Below, in pieces: positions 25,201-36,639 of a stretch of 64,000 nucleotides of DNA (within the stretch, counting starts at the first letter, position 1; each line of letters begins with the position of its first letter). Location: positions 1 to 64,000 of the forward strand of contig VTPC01001015.1 in assembly GCA_011009095.1 (NCBI GenBank). Direction: 5' to 3'. The translations under genes were made by a program, and so were the position numbers. The notes beneath the pieces are model-generated. The model made no database searches, was not told the DNA's origin, and worked only from the letters and a program-made list of their open reading frames with translations. Source of the stretch: Ignelater luminosus. Its lineage: Eukaryota > Arthropoda > Insecta > Coleoptera > Elateridae.

Positions 25201-27553
25201 TAACCATACGAGCCAATGATAAGCAATTAGAATTAAAACTAGGGTAACAACAACTGTTATCGATTAATTTGTTAAATTACAGTCTTGAAGTAACGGTTTT
25301 TCGAAATAATTACTTCATTACTTCAAATAGAACAAAACACTTGGTAGTAATCACAAACCATTAAAAGCAGAGTTCAATTAATCTTTTTCTAAAACTATCC
25401 ACATAAACTGGCTTGATATCAGTAACTACGGGAGCAATTTAACAGAATAAACCGTTACTTTACATTCCTTAGTGGATCTTTAATCGATTCTATCCATCAA
25501 TAATACTACCAATGACAAATAATGCGCTTTTATGTGATGCCTTTCAAGCCGCTCTAGTGCACTATTAACCTTAAAGACTACCACACGGTTTAATAACAAT
25601 AAAGATCGTTGGACAGGAAATCGTGCCCGCTTCCAACTCTTCATGATCTATGTTGTTGATATACGAAGAAAATAGACACGTGGAAATATCACACTTTTTT
25701 TCCTTCTTTAAAAACAAGTTCAGAAAAAATTAAGGACAAGGTCGTCTTATTGTTTTAGATCGTTTATTATTCCAGTTTCTGATTTTAGATTTAATTTTCA
25801 TGAAAAGCTTCATTTTCAAACACCTACGCTAGTTAAATAGAAATTGAGGGTGTTTTGATGAAAATATCATTTAAATTTTATAATTTGAGTTTCATTCGTA
25901 AAGACATTCATAAAGCAAATGAATGCAATCTTTAACGGTTCTTGTTGTTTCTGTTCTACTTAAAATTATCAGTAACTCCAAAGAACTGGAGGATTTATTA
26001 GAACCCGAAACTGGTTAGCACGTGCGTTGCCAGGTTAGTTCAGGTAGTATTGTGATTCAGTTGATTTGAAGAAATCGGCATACTAAAAGCTCTAACAGTA
26101 TTCCGCAATCTCAGAAACTTACTCTACCCTCAATTAGAACAACATCATCATTTGCATACCAAACAACTACAAAAACAAAAGCTAAAAATCAAAATTAGAC
26201 TTTTAATGCATTCTTGAAAGTGTCAGCTCGTATCAGTAAAATTAATAGAACTTTTCGAGTTTTGAGTACCTACGTCTTGTTACTAAAAGCGAAAACTATA
26301 TGAAAATGGCACCTAGCCTTCTGTAAACACTCTTGGATATGTTATAACTCGGCTAAAGACGTTAAACATCTCCTTAACTTCAGCGATATTAAAATAAAAG
26401 AGTTCCCAGACTTTGTCGCAATTGCAGAAAAGAATCCGATAATTATAACACCAAACCTCTGAAACCAAGGTAAAAGCAGAAACTACCTCTATCTGAAATA
26501 TCATTCTACAATCTTTAAGAGAGATTATGGAGCGTACTAAATCTTTGTAGCTTTGAGAAAAAAGATCAAGAACAATTAATAAAAGAGAAGATCAGAGTTA
26601 AATTTGATTTGAAACTACAGAAACCATAAAAATTCCAAATTCAGTATATCTTTCTGATGATTCATTTGTTCAAGCATTTAAGAATAATTAGAGGAAAAGC
26701 CTTTTAGACAAATCACGACGTGATTGAAGCTATTCAGCAGTGGGTGTGAATAAAAGTCAAGAACTTCTCCCGGCAAACATTTAGCACAAGTCATGCAAAC
26801 CACTACGTTGACCAAAATGTTCGGTTTTACTACTAATTAAATAATAAAACAAAACTGGAGTCTTGTTATTCTTCTTGGCATGGTGGCCACCAATACAATT
26901 CCAACTACTAGGGGTTGGGCCCACTTTCGAAACTCCCATTGATAGCATGAATCACGAAGAAACTTGACCTTTCGAAAATTGCAATTAAAACTAAAAAATA
27001 GAAAAACTAAAAAAATAGCAGCGACGGCCAAACAGTTAGTCCGCCAAGATGGTAACTTTATGACTTGCTTGATCATTGACGTAAGAATCACGGCTACACG
27101 AACAATACTGATGGATTTTATGCGGCCTAAACGCCAATGAAGAGGTGGTAACAACTCGCTTTTTAGTAGAGCCAAGTGGCCAACCCTTAAATTGTCATGT
27201 AATTTTAGTTCACTTTTGTTGATGCTAAAGAGTATTAAAAGATATTCGCAATGGCAGCTAGACTAAAAGTGTTAACACTTATACGTTTTTGGTTAATTGC
27301 CAACAAGATAGACCGGTTTCAGGTAAGATGTTGAAAATCCGCACTTAAGGGACAAAAGGCTTGTGAATCTATGAATGACAAAAGATATTACAGTATGTTA
27401 CAACCTGATTACCCACAGCTAAGCTTATTGGCTTATTTAGGAATTGAATGTCTTCATTGTTGTATTATGTACTTCGTATGCTATCATCTCTTGAACAGTG
27501 CAATGGACCATTTATTTAACTACGATAAACAGTATTTAATTTAAACTCTACCA
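22270..27553. other. AT-rich non-coding DNA
   Basis: No gene or element recognised. A 134-codon plus-strand frame at 23051-23455 has no known motif. A small GC-richer spot near 23840-23910 contains a short GTGGGC/GCCCAC hairpin. Frames at 26313-26504 and 26837-27175 (minus) are unremarkable. Confidence 0.5.
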
Positions 27554-27659
27554 GTGGCTGGTTGTTGGTTGAATCGAGTAGATCAGCAATTACCACCGCC
27601 GGTCCCAAGTCCAATTAAAGAGGAAGGTTCCTCGGGCAAGGCTAGCAACCTACCTGAGG

Positions 27660-28255
27660 GTAAAACAATAAATTGGCTCACAAAACTAAAAAAGCCTCGG
27701 ATAATCGGACGGACTCACAGACGACGACCACAGCGAGGACAAGGAAAAAGAGATGGATAAAAACAAGGAATACTAGGAATAGCATCCTGGAACGTAACGT
27801 CCCTAAACAATAAAGACCAAGAAATAATATTAGAAATGAACAAGCACCGAATAAATATATGTGGAATCGGAGAAAAGAAGACGAAAGAGAAAGGAAACAC
27901 AAGATATGGCAATCATATATGTATACTAATATACAGCGGTAAGAAACACGAAGATGGCGTTAAATAAGGAGTCGGTCTAATACTACACAAAAAATAGATG
28001 TCATGAATGTAAACCGAGAACTGCTCATTGACATGTGGGCACAAAATGGATTAAAAATCAACAATACATTTTGCCCCGATAAAGAACAGCATAGGTACGC
28101 CTTCGAAAACACGCAAGGACACAAGTTCGTGATCGACTACATTATAACTAATCGCAATATAAAACCAACGCAAATTTTAGAAGTACGGGTGCTTTACATC
28201 AGCAAACGTGGGCACTCAACATAATTTGGTAGTATATAAACTCAGAAGTAAAGTG
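27660..28255 (+). pseudogene. AP-like endonuclease domain remnant of LINE
   Basis: This part would nick target DNA to prime reverse transcription. The start GIASWNVTSLNN (27776 onwards) is the first conserved strand of apurinic-type endonucleases, with the metal-coordinating asparagine position in WNV. ICGIGE follows, where the catalytic glutamate normally lies. After about 27990 the middle of the domain is missing. Reading resumes at MNVNRELLIDMWAQNGLKIN (28003) and reaches the conserved end IDYIITNRN (about 28132-28158) with its YI core. Internal stops and the central deletion make it non-functional. Confidence 0.7.
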
Positions 28256-28979
28256 CCTATCATAAAAAAGAAAAAATCACAATGTGCCAAAAGACTGAAT
28301 ATAGAGTCCTTAACCCATAACTCCACACAGCACCTATACCAACACAGATTAAAAAACAAGATTGCAATGCAGAGGATAGAAGATAATGACAAAACAAACA
28401 CAGTACTTAAAAAGATATAAAACAACATCATATCTGCAGCACAAGAAGCACTAAGAGAAAGAAAAACCGATATTAACAACAGGAAAAACATTAAACCCTG
28501 ATTTACACCGGAAGTTAAATCAATAGCAGAGGAAAAACAAAAAGCATTCATAGAATATAAAAATAATATAACCACTCGAGAACAATACATCACAATACGG
28601 AATAGGGTAAACATTGTAATAATGCAACGATATTAAACAACACTATTGGGAAAAGTTCTCTACTGATATGAAACATGATGTGTATGGCGGTCAAAAAAAA
28701 AGAAACGCAGCCGAAAGAAACCGGTTAGCGAATATGTTCAATTAACATCTATCAAACCAGAAAAATGAGTTACGTACTTCAGAAACCGGTACACCACTGA
28801 CCACAGCACACAGCTGGAAGAAGAAGCACCGAATACATCATGTACCAATTAAATCAAGAGAAAAGATTCGACAAAGAAGAAATACATACAGCAATAAGGA
28901 AATTAAATTAGCAGAAGAAATCACAACGCTCTTCAACAAACTATACGACACAAAGACTATTCCAAATTAATTGGAAGGT

Positions 28980-29900
28980 CAGCATCACCATTCCTATACA
29001 TAAAAAGGGATCAAAAATCGACCCAATAAGGAACTACCGAGGAATATGTCTACTACACAGTACGCTGAAGCTATTCACAAGAATTTTAACAATCAGAATA
29101 ATGGAAAGGGTAACACTTAGTGAAGAACCCAATATATAGATCTACTATAGATGCTATAATTCATTATAAGACAAATAACAGAGAAAGCAATAGAATATGA
29201 TAAGCCAGCGTATATGTGCTTTGTGGACTTAACACGGGCATTTGACAAGGTGCGCGTAACTACAATCCTCAAAAAGAATAACGTTGACCCCACAATAATA
29301 ACCCTAATTAAACAAATGAATAACAGAACCAAAACCATAATGAATTGCCAGAGACTATTCTACTAGCCATAGACATAACACAAGGAGATAACTTAGGCCG
29401 CTGCTATTTAGTTTGATCAAGGATCAAATTATAGAAAAGACAAAGACAACTGGCAAAAGCTATAAATTACAAAACAAGGAAATCAAAATAATCTGTTACG
29501 CTGTCCTGCAGAGGATATTGTTTACTTTAGAAACGGTAGCAAATCACTACAATATGGAAATATCGATAAACAAGACAAAATCCCTAGTAGTAGCAAAAGA
29601 TCCGATAAGACTCGCAGTCAACAATGAACAGGCTATGGAATTTAATTAACAGCAGGAATCTATAATAACGAAGCGACGAAAGCAGCAATGATTTCTGGGG
29701 CCCTACGCGACATCATATGGAGGAATAAATACATATCAATACAAAGCAAATCACGCATATACAAGACATGCGCAAGACCAGTGATGACTTACGGTGGAGA
29801 AACTCGAGCCGACACTACCAGGACGAAACGACTGCTAAAAGAACAATAGAGATGAAAACAATACCATCTATGAATGGTGTCACATTAAGGGATAGAATGA
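28980..29900 (+). pseudogene. Reverse transcriptase remnant lacking YADD
   Basis: Recognisable blocks: ITIPIHKKGSKIDPIRNYRG (near 28985), ICLLHSTLKLFTRIL (near 29045), STIDAI (near 29140), CFVDLTRAFDKVR (near 29220, palm motif A with its aspartate), LLFSLIKDQIIEK (near 29403) and IKIICYA followed directly by VLQRILFTLE (near 29490). The two catalytic aspartates that should follow CYA are gone through a small deletion. SGALRDIIWRNKYI and MTYGGETRAD mark the C-terminal part. It is dead by the loss of the active-site pair and by several frameshifts. Confidence 0.75.
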
Positions 29901-30477
29901 GAAATTAAGAACTAAGAGAGAGGTACGACATACAAGATGTGGCGAGATGGGTACGAGGAAGAAGAAGAGCGTGGAGGGATGATGTATACAGGATGAGAGA
30001 AGATAGGATGGTAAAGGTAGCAATGATGAATAAGCCACATACAACAAGACCGCGGGGTAGACCTCCAAAGCGCTGAAAATTAGAACAGAACAGAGTTAAC
30101 TCTATCAGAAAAGAAAGAAGAAGAAACAGTATTTACATACAGTGTACTTCCGCAGAGGTTCGAGTTTACAGGGCTTTCTAAATACAAAAAAATGCTTTAT
30201 CCTCAAAGGAAAGGGGCTTTTCAATTCTGAATGTTGCCCAAAAATTGGTGGAAATGCTTAGCAATGATTATTTTACGATAACAAGCAGGATAATGCCAGT
30301 TTTCAATATACAAGTTTTCATTTGAAAGATAAGCCTTTCTTCTAGTTATTGATCATCAGAGAGAATTCCCTCACAATATCAAACACAAGTACTTGAATTA
30401 TTTTCATTAGGAAAGATGCCTGTTTTAATTTTAAGATTTTTTTTATTGTAGTGATGAGATTCTTGGTCATTGTTATA

Positions 30478-30621
30478 TATGTTGATTGGGTATTTTGTGA
30501 AGGTTGATCATTTGAAAGTCAGATTCATTTAAAACGTTTATCGAAACTTTGACCGAATAAATGTTTTAAGTGAGTCTGACTTTCAATGACTACCTCTTAC
30601 GAAATACCCAATCGACATTTA
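30478..30621. repeat. Long hairpin: 63 bp arms, 17 bp loop
   Basis: The segment 30478-30540 pairs with the reverse complement of 30558-30621 over almost its whole length, at roughly 80-85 percent by eye. Longest exact parts: GATTGGGTATTT near the outer end and TGAAAGTCAG near the middle. Only 17 bases separate the arms. It sits about 350 bp beyond the end of the LINE at 27.5-30.1 kb. It could be a foldback MITE or, if transcribed, a hairpin RNA precursor. Confidence 0.75.
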
Positions 30622-30639
30622 TTTGGTTATTAAACAAAT

Positions 30640-33600
30640 GAGACAACAGTGTTTGGTTGAAATTTTAAAATGCGGACAAAGCCCGATTTAGTACGTCTGA
30701 AGGAAAGCAAAATGCCGTGAGTCCTTATGGAGAACGAAGCTCAATACACGCCATCTAAGGTGACCTGTAGTAGGGTAAGGCTTCACTGTGGGCCAAGAAA
30801 GGTGGCCTAGTGAAGAGCTAAGCTTAACCATATAATCAGAAGATTAAAACAAGATTTTACTTATTGCTTAGCAAATGTTTGTTTTTGTTTGCTCAATACT
30901 ACATATTACAATAGATGAAAGCTGTTAGATAAACAATGATTAATCTATTTTTTAAGTATGTTGAAATGAATAAACTTATATATTTGTAACATACTACAAG
31001 TTAATAAGGAGTATGACCATTGTCATAATGAAATAACAGTACGTTGATTCTTGTAACATTAAAATGAAAGGTGTAAGGTGTAGCATAATAGTATAATCAA
31101 CAAATAATAAAATCGTAATTAATACTATGCAACAATTGCAAAGCTCAAGCAGTAATCGATGTTAGAAACAAATAATAATAATAATAGAACTGATACAATG
31201 TACTGTATGGTTACAATAGTGTTGTGTATGGCGTTTGTAATGAAATAATGGTTTTGGCAATATCGAAATTAGAAGGCTCGAGATGGTTGGGACATTCTAA
31301 ACAGATTAGAAAGAATTTCTTGATGAAATAAGGTCTACCTAATATAAATGATGAAATTGTGCAAAGGAAAAGGAGATATAGTAACTATATAGGTAGATGT
31401 CAAGTTTAGACAAGGAGAAGTAAATTTGTCATTATTATAAAATAATTGAACTATTAGCCTTTTTATAGTTTGTTTGACATGTTGATCTATTGTTGTGTAA
31501 TATTAACATAATGTACATCTTATACTGTCATAATCAAATACAATCACAAACAATACTTTACTGTCTAATTAAAATGTGTGTTATACAAAATAGTCTTTCT
31601 CTATATTTTATAATATTTAAAAAAAATAATATTGAAAAATAATATTGAACATTCTCGATAACTTCTTTATCTAACTACTTTCACAATCAAAAATTTCCCC
31701 ACTTAATGAAGTTGGTACTCTTTTGTTTTTAAAACAATGACCGAATACGTACTTGCTTTGAACGCAACGTAGTGAATTAATCTTTCAATACAAAAAAAAG
31801 TAGAATTGACTTTCAGAAGTGTTTGTTTTCATTATTTCGTAACTTTAATCAGATTCTCTCTTTTTATACTACGAACGAGCGTCGTGTATATTATTTTAGA
31901 CATTTAAAAGTTCAGTGACGTGCGTTAGTTCAACATTTTATAGTTGTCATCTTGGTCGTATAAATGAATGTATCGGTAATAAAATTGCGTATGTAATAAA
32001 AGATCAAATTTATCGTGTAGGATTTGGTAATTAAATTAGGGTATAAAAAAATTATGCAACTTCGTCGTTTGTTTATTAATAGAATTGATAGTATAGTAGT
32101 AATTTTAAAATTTTTATTAGTTTTGTTGTTTTAAAAACTACATTAGCACTCGGCTAATAAGGTATATTAAATTAGTATGCAATGTAAATTGTTTACGATA
32201 ATTAACAAATATTACATGGTATAATTGCATTTCCTCGTTAGATACTGATAAGGAAGTTTCTCATCTTGGATTGACCCACGATTTGTGGGTTATTGAATCC
32301 TTTTTTTGCATTATTGAATATTGTGGATGATATATTAATATAGGAAAAAAAAAACTAATGTAAGTGATAAATACAATACGTGCATGCATGACCTCCTTTC
32401 ATCTAATACATGAGTGCCCATTATTATAAAATGTAGAAATACGAGACGTTTGATTACAAATAACAGACACTCCTTATACATTTCATAAAAGATTAATCGG
32501 TAACACGGTCGAGTATTAGGTTTTAAGTACTTGAAGTGGATGCATTTGAATCATTAATAATAATGTAGTGGGCGTTGGTTGCTCTAATAAAATACAAATA
32601 ATGCTCAGTTTATGCCTTCGCGTATACAGGTGTACACTTATAAACCTACGACAATTTATGTGCAAAAAGATCGTTCTCGCGACTACTTTGTAAATTCGCA
32701 ACATACAATCCGTGACACTATAAACCTTCTTGCATAATCAAACGAACTTTTTTCTTTTCAAAGTCATCCTTACTCCGGAATTGGAAATGGCATTTAATAA
32801 AGATTCTTTTACAGTTAAATATGTGATATATATAAAAGTGCTAAATTGGATCGGAATTTTAAAAGCGTTCGCATTTTTCATTAACAGAAAAAAAATGTAT
32901 ATTCTATTACCATATATATTAATAGACTTTTTTGTTTGTAAACGAAGTAAGCGTTTTCAAAAAAGAGAACAAGCGTGTGTGCAAAGATCCCACGATACAA
33001 GTTATACATCTTTTATTTATTTTTCATAATTTTCTATAACTAGTTTATACGAATAAAATTTGAAATGGAAATGCCAATAACCAGGATTTATTTATTCATT
33101 TTATATTCTTCCATTTCAGAAGTTACTCTTAAAAAGATGAAGCAAACGGATTATTAATAATATTATTATTATTATTATTACTATTATTATTATTGGTACT
33201 GTATGCAATTCAAATAAGTTTGTTTTATTATTATTAAACTCGAGTTTATATATGTTAAAGAATGTGCTATTTATTATTACCACATGCCTACATTAGCTTG
33301 TATAATATCAGGAAATATCTTCAGGCTATAACACATAAGTAAATCTACTTTTAATTATACAGGACACTTAATAAAATACAACTTACATAGCCTTTAAAGA
33401 CTGTATTGTATATAAGTGCCTGTTTTTTATGAATTCCCTGTAGAAGTAGTGAACTCAAAAGATAATCGATTCCATAACTTGTAAATAAAATCAGATTTTA
33501 GAATAAAAAATATTAAAATGTTACATATATATATATATAATGAGATTCAAAGAAAAACAGTTAATCGCATCTGAAAATATCATTGCTGGTCGCCAATCAA

Positions 33601-34140
33601 CTTGGTATTTGTCACCTACAAACTAAACCAACGTCATCTTCTGTCTAGCCGTGCCTAAAAAGAAAACCACGTGTTTAAACACTTCATTTCTAACTTCAAA
33701 TAAGGAATGTCAAAATGAGAGTACCATCCCAGTCTGATGGAATTAATATCTTCAGATACTACTAGTTCTAGTTCTATAGTCCTGGCCTTGTGATCGTAAT
33801 ATATTTGTCTTTGGACTATGGCGTGTAAATGTTCTCTCTCCCATTTATTATTTTCATTTCACTATCTTCCAGTACTTTTATATCTTACAATTGAGATGGT
33901 TTACCACCTTGCTGAATGAGATTCACTACGCTAAAAATAAAAAGTTGCAGCTGCAGAATCGCTTGGGATATAGGTGGAGTTGCGCTGATTTATTTATTTA
34001 CGGAAACTTCTATTGATCATCTAATCTTGTTGAGTCTTTTCCAAAAGATCTGTCTCGTTTTCTGTGTTTTAGTTATTTTAGAGAGAGAATCGTCATTTTG
34101 ATATGCGAGTCTTTCTGAGCTCAGTCGTTGAAATGAGTGA
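30640..34140. other. AT-rich DNA with microsatellites
   Basis: No gene recognised. Simple repeats are an ATT/TTA run at about 33151-33194 and an AT dinucleotide run at 33522-33540. Small frames at 32516-32704 and 32730-33029 show no motif. Confidence 0.55.
33151..33194. repeat. ATT/TTA trinucleotide microsatellite
   Basis: Runs of ATT with one ACT interruption near 33180. Simple repeat with no coding content. Confidence 0.9.
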
Positions 34141-34142
34141 TA

Positions 34143-34510
34143 GGTAGAGCGACCTATTCAGATATTGTCATCCTAATCTCCATTTCTCATTACCTTTCGC
34201 CTATCAAACGAGTGATTGGTAGGTTAGGCGATCTTGGAGTCATTTTTGCAGCACGTCCTCCATAGCCTGCGTTTCTCTTTGATTTCCATCAATTATTTAG
34301 GGAGATTGGTAGTACAATTAAGTGGCCACCTATGCAGATGTTGTCATCTTAACCTACACATCTAGTAGTTTCCATCAGAATGTGGATGATGAGGGTGATA
34401 CCATGTAAGCAGACGATGTTCAGTTTTATGGTTGGAAGTTCATAAAGATGGAAATAGTCAATGTTCTATGAAATCTAATGGTCTAATCTTGCAATTAAAA
34501 TACTTAAATT
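34143..34510 (+). pseudogene. Possible fragments of a LINE reverse transcriptase
   Basis: A 28 bp phrase CCTAT.CAGAT.TTGTCATC.TAA occurs twice, at 34153 and 34329; in frame it reads like YADVVIL. At 34403 the plus strand reads M-stop-ADDVQFY, close to the YADDVQLY palm box of Jockey/CR1-type LINEs, and in the next frame at 34465 SMKSNGLIL, like the block that usually follows. One stop and at least one frameshift lie within 70 bp. The assignment is tentative, because each match is short. Confidence 0.35.
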
Positions 34511-34889
34511 TGAAATGACCCCAAAACTTGATTTTCAGATTTCAGAAAATTGCTTAACTTGGTAAAAGTCTTTCTGAGAGTTTTGAACTAGTCATACGAC
34601 TTGCTTCTTTAATTTTCATAGGATGTCATAGATACAGTAAGTACTCAGTTAGTTTAATAGTCTGGATTTATCCAATCTTAATATCTCTCAGGCAAAAACT
34701 ATGGATTTCAATCAGGTAAGTGTTAGCTAACAGCTTTCGATAAAGACTGAAAAAAAAGTATAAAAAGAAAGAAGTCGTCAAACTAATCTAGAAAAGGTTA
34801 AACATGAAACAAAATGCATTTTGGACGTACTTTTGAGATGTAATAAACGAGATATAGAAATGTCACCAAAATCGGCTTGAATGCAAGTA

Positions 34890-34917
34890 CGAGGGTTGCT
34901 ATTTATATTTCTGGCCT
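34890..34917 (+). repeat. mariner copy 1 left terminal inverted repeat
   Basis: 28 bp, an exact reverse complement of 36079-36106. It begins CGAGGGTTGC straight after the TA target dinucleotide. This is the site the transposase would bind and cut. Confidence 0.95.
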
Positions 34918-35064
34918 TGGCAACACTGACTGTTTCCAGGCGTCAGCTGACATTTCCGGTGTAAACTTTACATTGTTGAACATAACCTCAACCACAACAT
35001 TTTGTCATTTGAGTGCGATTAGTGTTGTTTGCAGTTAATTGAAAAGTGCATTCCCTAGTAAAAA

Positions 35065-36040
35065 ATGGAATTGACCCGTGAACACTTTCGTGCAATTATT
35101 TTTCATAACTTTCAACGTGGATTATCACGACAAGAGTGCATCAATGAACTTAATACATTATATAACGATGAAGCTCCATCCTACAGCACTGTAAAAAACT
35201 GGTATAATGAATTCAAACGTGGCCGATGTTCACTCCAGGACGAAATCCGTGAAGGCCGTCCAAAATCTGTCGTTGTGCCTGAAAACATCGATGCTGTGCG
35301 TGAACTGATTAAACAAGATCGTCATGTGAGTTACCGTAAGATTGAGGCATCTTTGGGCATTAGTATGACTACCATCAACAAGATATTACATGATCATTTG
35401 GCCGTAAAAAAAATTTGTTCCCGTTGGATCCCGCATAACCTGACCAATGCTCAAAAGAAGGCTCGCGTCGACTGGTGCATTGAAATGTTGAAAAAATTTG
35501 CGAAAGGTGCATCAAAGGCTGTGTATAGCATCTGCAGGTGACGAATCATGGATCTACGGATATGACCCCGAAACAAAACAGCAATCAACTGTGTGGGTCT
35601 TTCAAGACGAGCCAAATCCAACAAAAGTTATTCGCGGAAGAAGCACATCGAAGCAAATGGTTGCCTGTTTTTTTTGGCATTACCGGTCATGTAGCAACAG
35701 TGGCGTTAGAGCAACGTAAGACGGTCAACTCTGAATGGTATACAACCATTTGTTTGCCAGAAGTCATTGGAGAAATTTGGAAAACTTCAAAGAAGAGGCG
35801 AATCATTCTTAATCATGACCATACAGCCCTGATTTGGCACCCAATGACTTCTTTTTATTCCCGTACATCAAAAACAAACTGCGTGGTCAATGATTTTCAA
35901 CACCAGAAGAAGTCGTTTTTTGTTTCAAAACGCATATTTTGGAGCTGCCTCAAGCAGAGTGGAAAAAGTGCTTCGAAAATTAGTTCAAACGCATGGAAAA
36001 GTGTAGCAATCTTAATGGAGAATATTTTGAAAAACAATAA
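35065..36040 (+). pseudogene. mariner transposase (D,D34D), broken copy 1
   Basis: The start ATG at 35065 opens MELTREHFRAIIFHNF, the usual mariner N-terminus. About 155 codons are intact. They hold two helix-turn-helix units (QECINELNTLYNDEAPSYST and YRKIEASLGISMTTINKIL) and the linker motif SRWIPHNLT. A 2 bp deletion at about 35535, just before the first catalytic aspartate (GDESW), shifts the frame. One extra T in the T-run at about 35668 shifts it again. A 76 bp deletion near 35821 removes everything between the second aspartate and the SPDLAP segment. The normal end is the TAA at 36038. It retains the DNA-binding half only; catalysis is impossible. Confidence 0.9.
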
Positions 36041-36078
36041 AACTAGTTTCGATCATAAATACTTGTTTTTTCATTATT

Positions 36079-36106
36079 AGGCCAGAAATATAAATAGCAA
36101 CCCTCG
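36079..36106 (-). repeat. mariner copy 1 right terminal inverted repeat
   Basis: 28 bp, an exact reverse complement of the left end, followed by TA at 36107-36108. Base-perfect ends contrast with the broken coding region. Confidence 0.95.
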
Positions 36107-36284
36107 TATATTTGAGAATATTACATAAACAAAATAAGTATAATAGAGCACAGTACGTGCTAAAATGATGTTATGTAAACTAAAGACCTACTAAATAGAT
36201 TAATCATTGAAATACAGCGATATACGGAGTGCAAATGAATAACATCGACACTAATAGGGTAAATTCTTGGTGACCAGGGGAGTA

Positions 36285-36638
36285 TTTTTTCAAATGGAAT
36301 CTATGGTAGGTTGGTTTTAGTTGTGAAGTCATGGACTTTCAAAGTTGCGTGCAGACATTTCAACTTTTGGCTTTATCGTGATTATTTGTCAAGATAAAAA
36401 AAGTTTCTGTTGGTTTTTCTTTCAACGTTACGTGTCCCAGCTGCAGAATACACCTTGTATAGTTTGGAAATAAGTTTAGAACGTCCGGAAGGCAATTCCC
36501 TACAACTTGTCTAAACAAAGATTTTTGATATTTCGACAAAAAACGAAGATACAGCCAAAAGTTGTTATGCTTGACATTACTTTGAAAGCTGAGAACTCCG
36601 CAACTAAAACGACTCGACCGTAAGTTCCATTTGAAAAA
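36285..36638. mobile_element. Foldback/MITE-like element with diverged arms
   Basis: The left arm from 36285 (TTTTTTCAAATGGAA...) and the right arm ending at 36638 (...TTCCATTTGAAAAA) are inverted copies of each other over at least 85 bp, about 65-70 percent identical by eye. Longest shared parts: TTTTTCAAATGGAA, TTTTAGTTG, CTTTCAAAGT and AACTTTTGGCT. Between the arms lies TACACCTTGTATA, and TACACTGTGTATA follows the right arm at about 36669. Such ACACnnTGTATA phrases are common near short inverted-repeat elements in insects. No open frame lies within. Confidence 0.6.
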
Positions 36639-36639
36639 C

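Larger units (their letters stand above)
27554..30130 (+). mobile_element. RTE-like LINE with endonuclease and RT remnants
   Basis: A second non-LTR element about 2.6 kb long, with an intact order of parts but many deletions. It shows an N-terminal basic segment (NWLTKLKKPRIIGRTHRRR, near 27670), an endonuclease start (GIASWNVTSLNNKDQEII, from 27776), an endonuclease end (VIDYIITNRN, near 28129), a linker, then reverse-transcriptase blocks from about 28980 to 29650. A C-terminal region (WRNKYISIQSKSRIYKTC near 29720) runs to about 30125, where a purine-rich GAAAGAAGAAGAAAC tail may be the 3' end. It differs in wording from the LINE at 20.3-22.2 kb, so it is a separate lineage and not a duplicate. 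Confidence 0.8.
34890..36106 (+). mobile_element. mariner transposon, copy 1, intact ends
   Basis: A 1217 bp element bounded by TA (34888-34889 and 36107-36108), as expected for mariner target choice. The 28 bp ends (34890-34917 and 36079-36106) are perfect inverted repeats starting CGAGGGTTGCTATTTATATT. The same ends and nearly identical interior recur at 61571-62846. Adding back its 76 bp and 2 bp losses, and removing 1 extra base, gives about 1294 bp, the same as copy 2 after its own 18 bp loss is added back. The ends look mobile-competent; the encoded transposase is not. Confidence 0.95.

Noticed and set aside
26837..27175. 112-codon minus-strand frame with one hydrophobic stretch
   Set aside because: No motif or supporting context; treated as chance.
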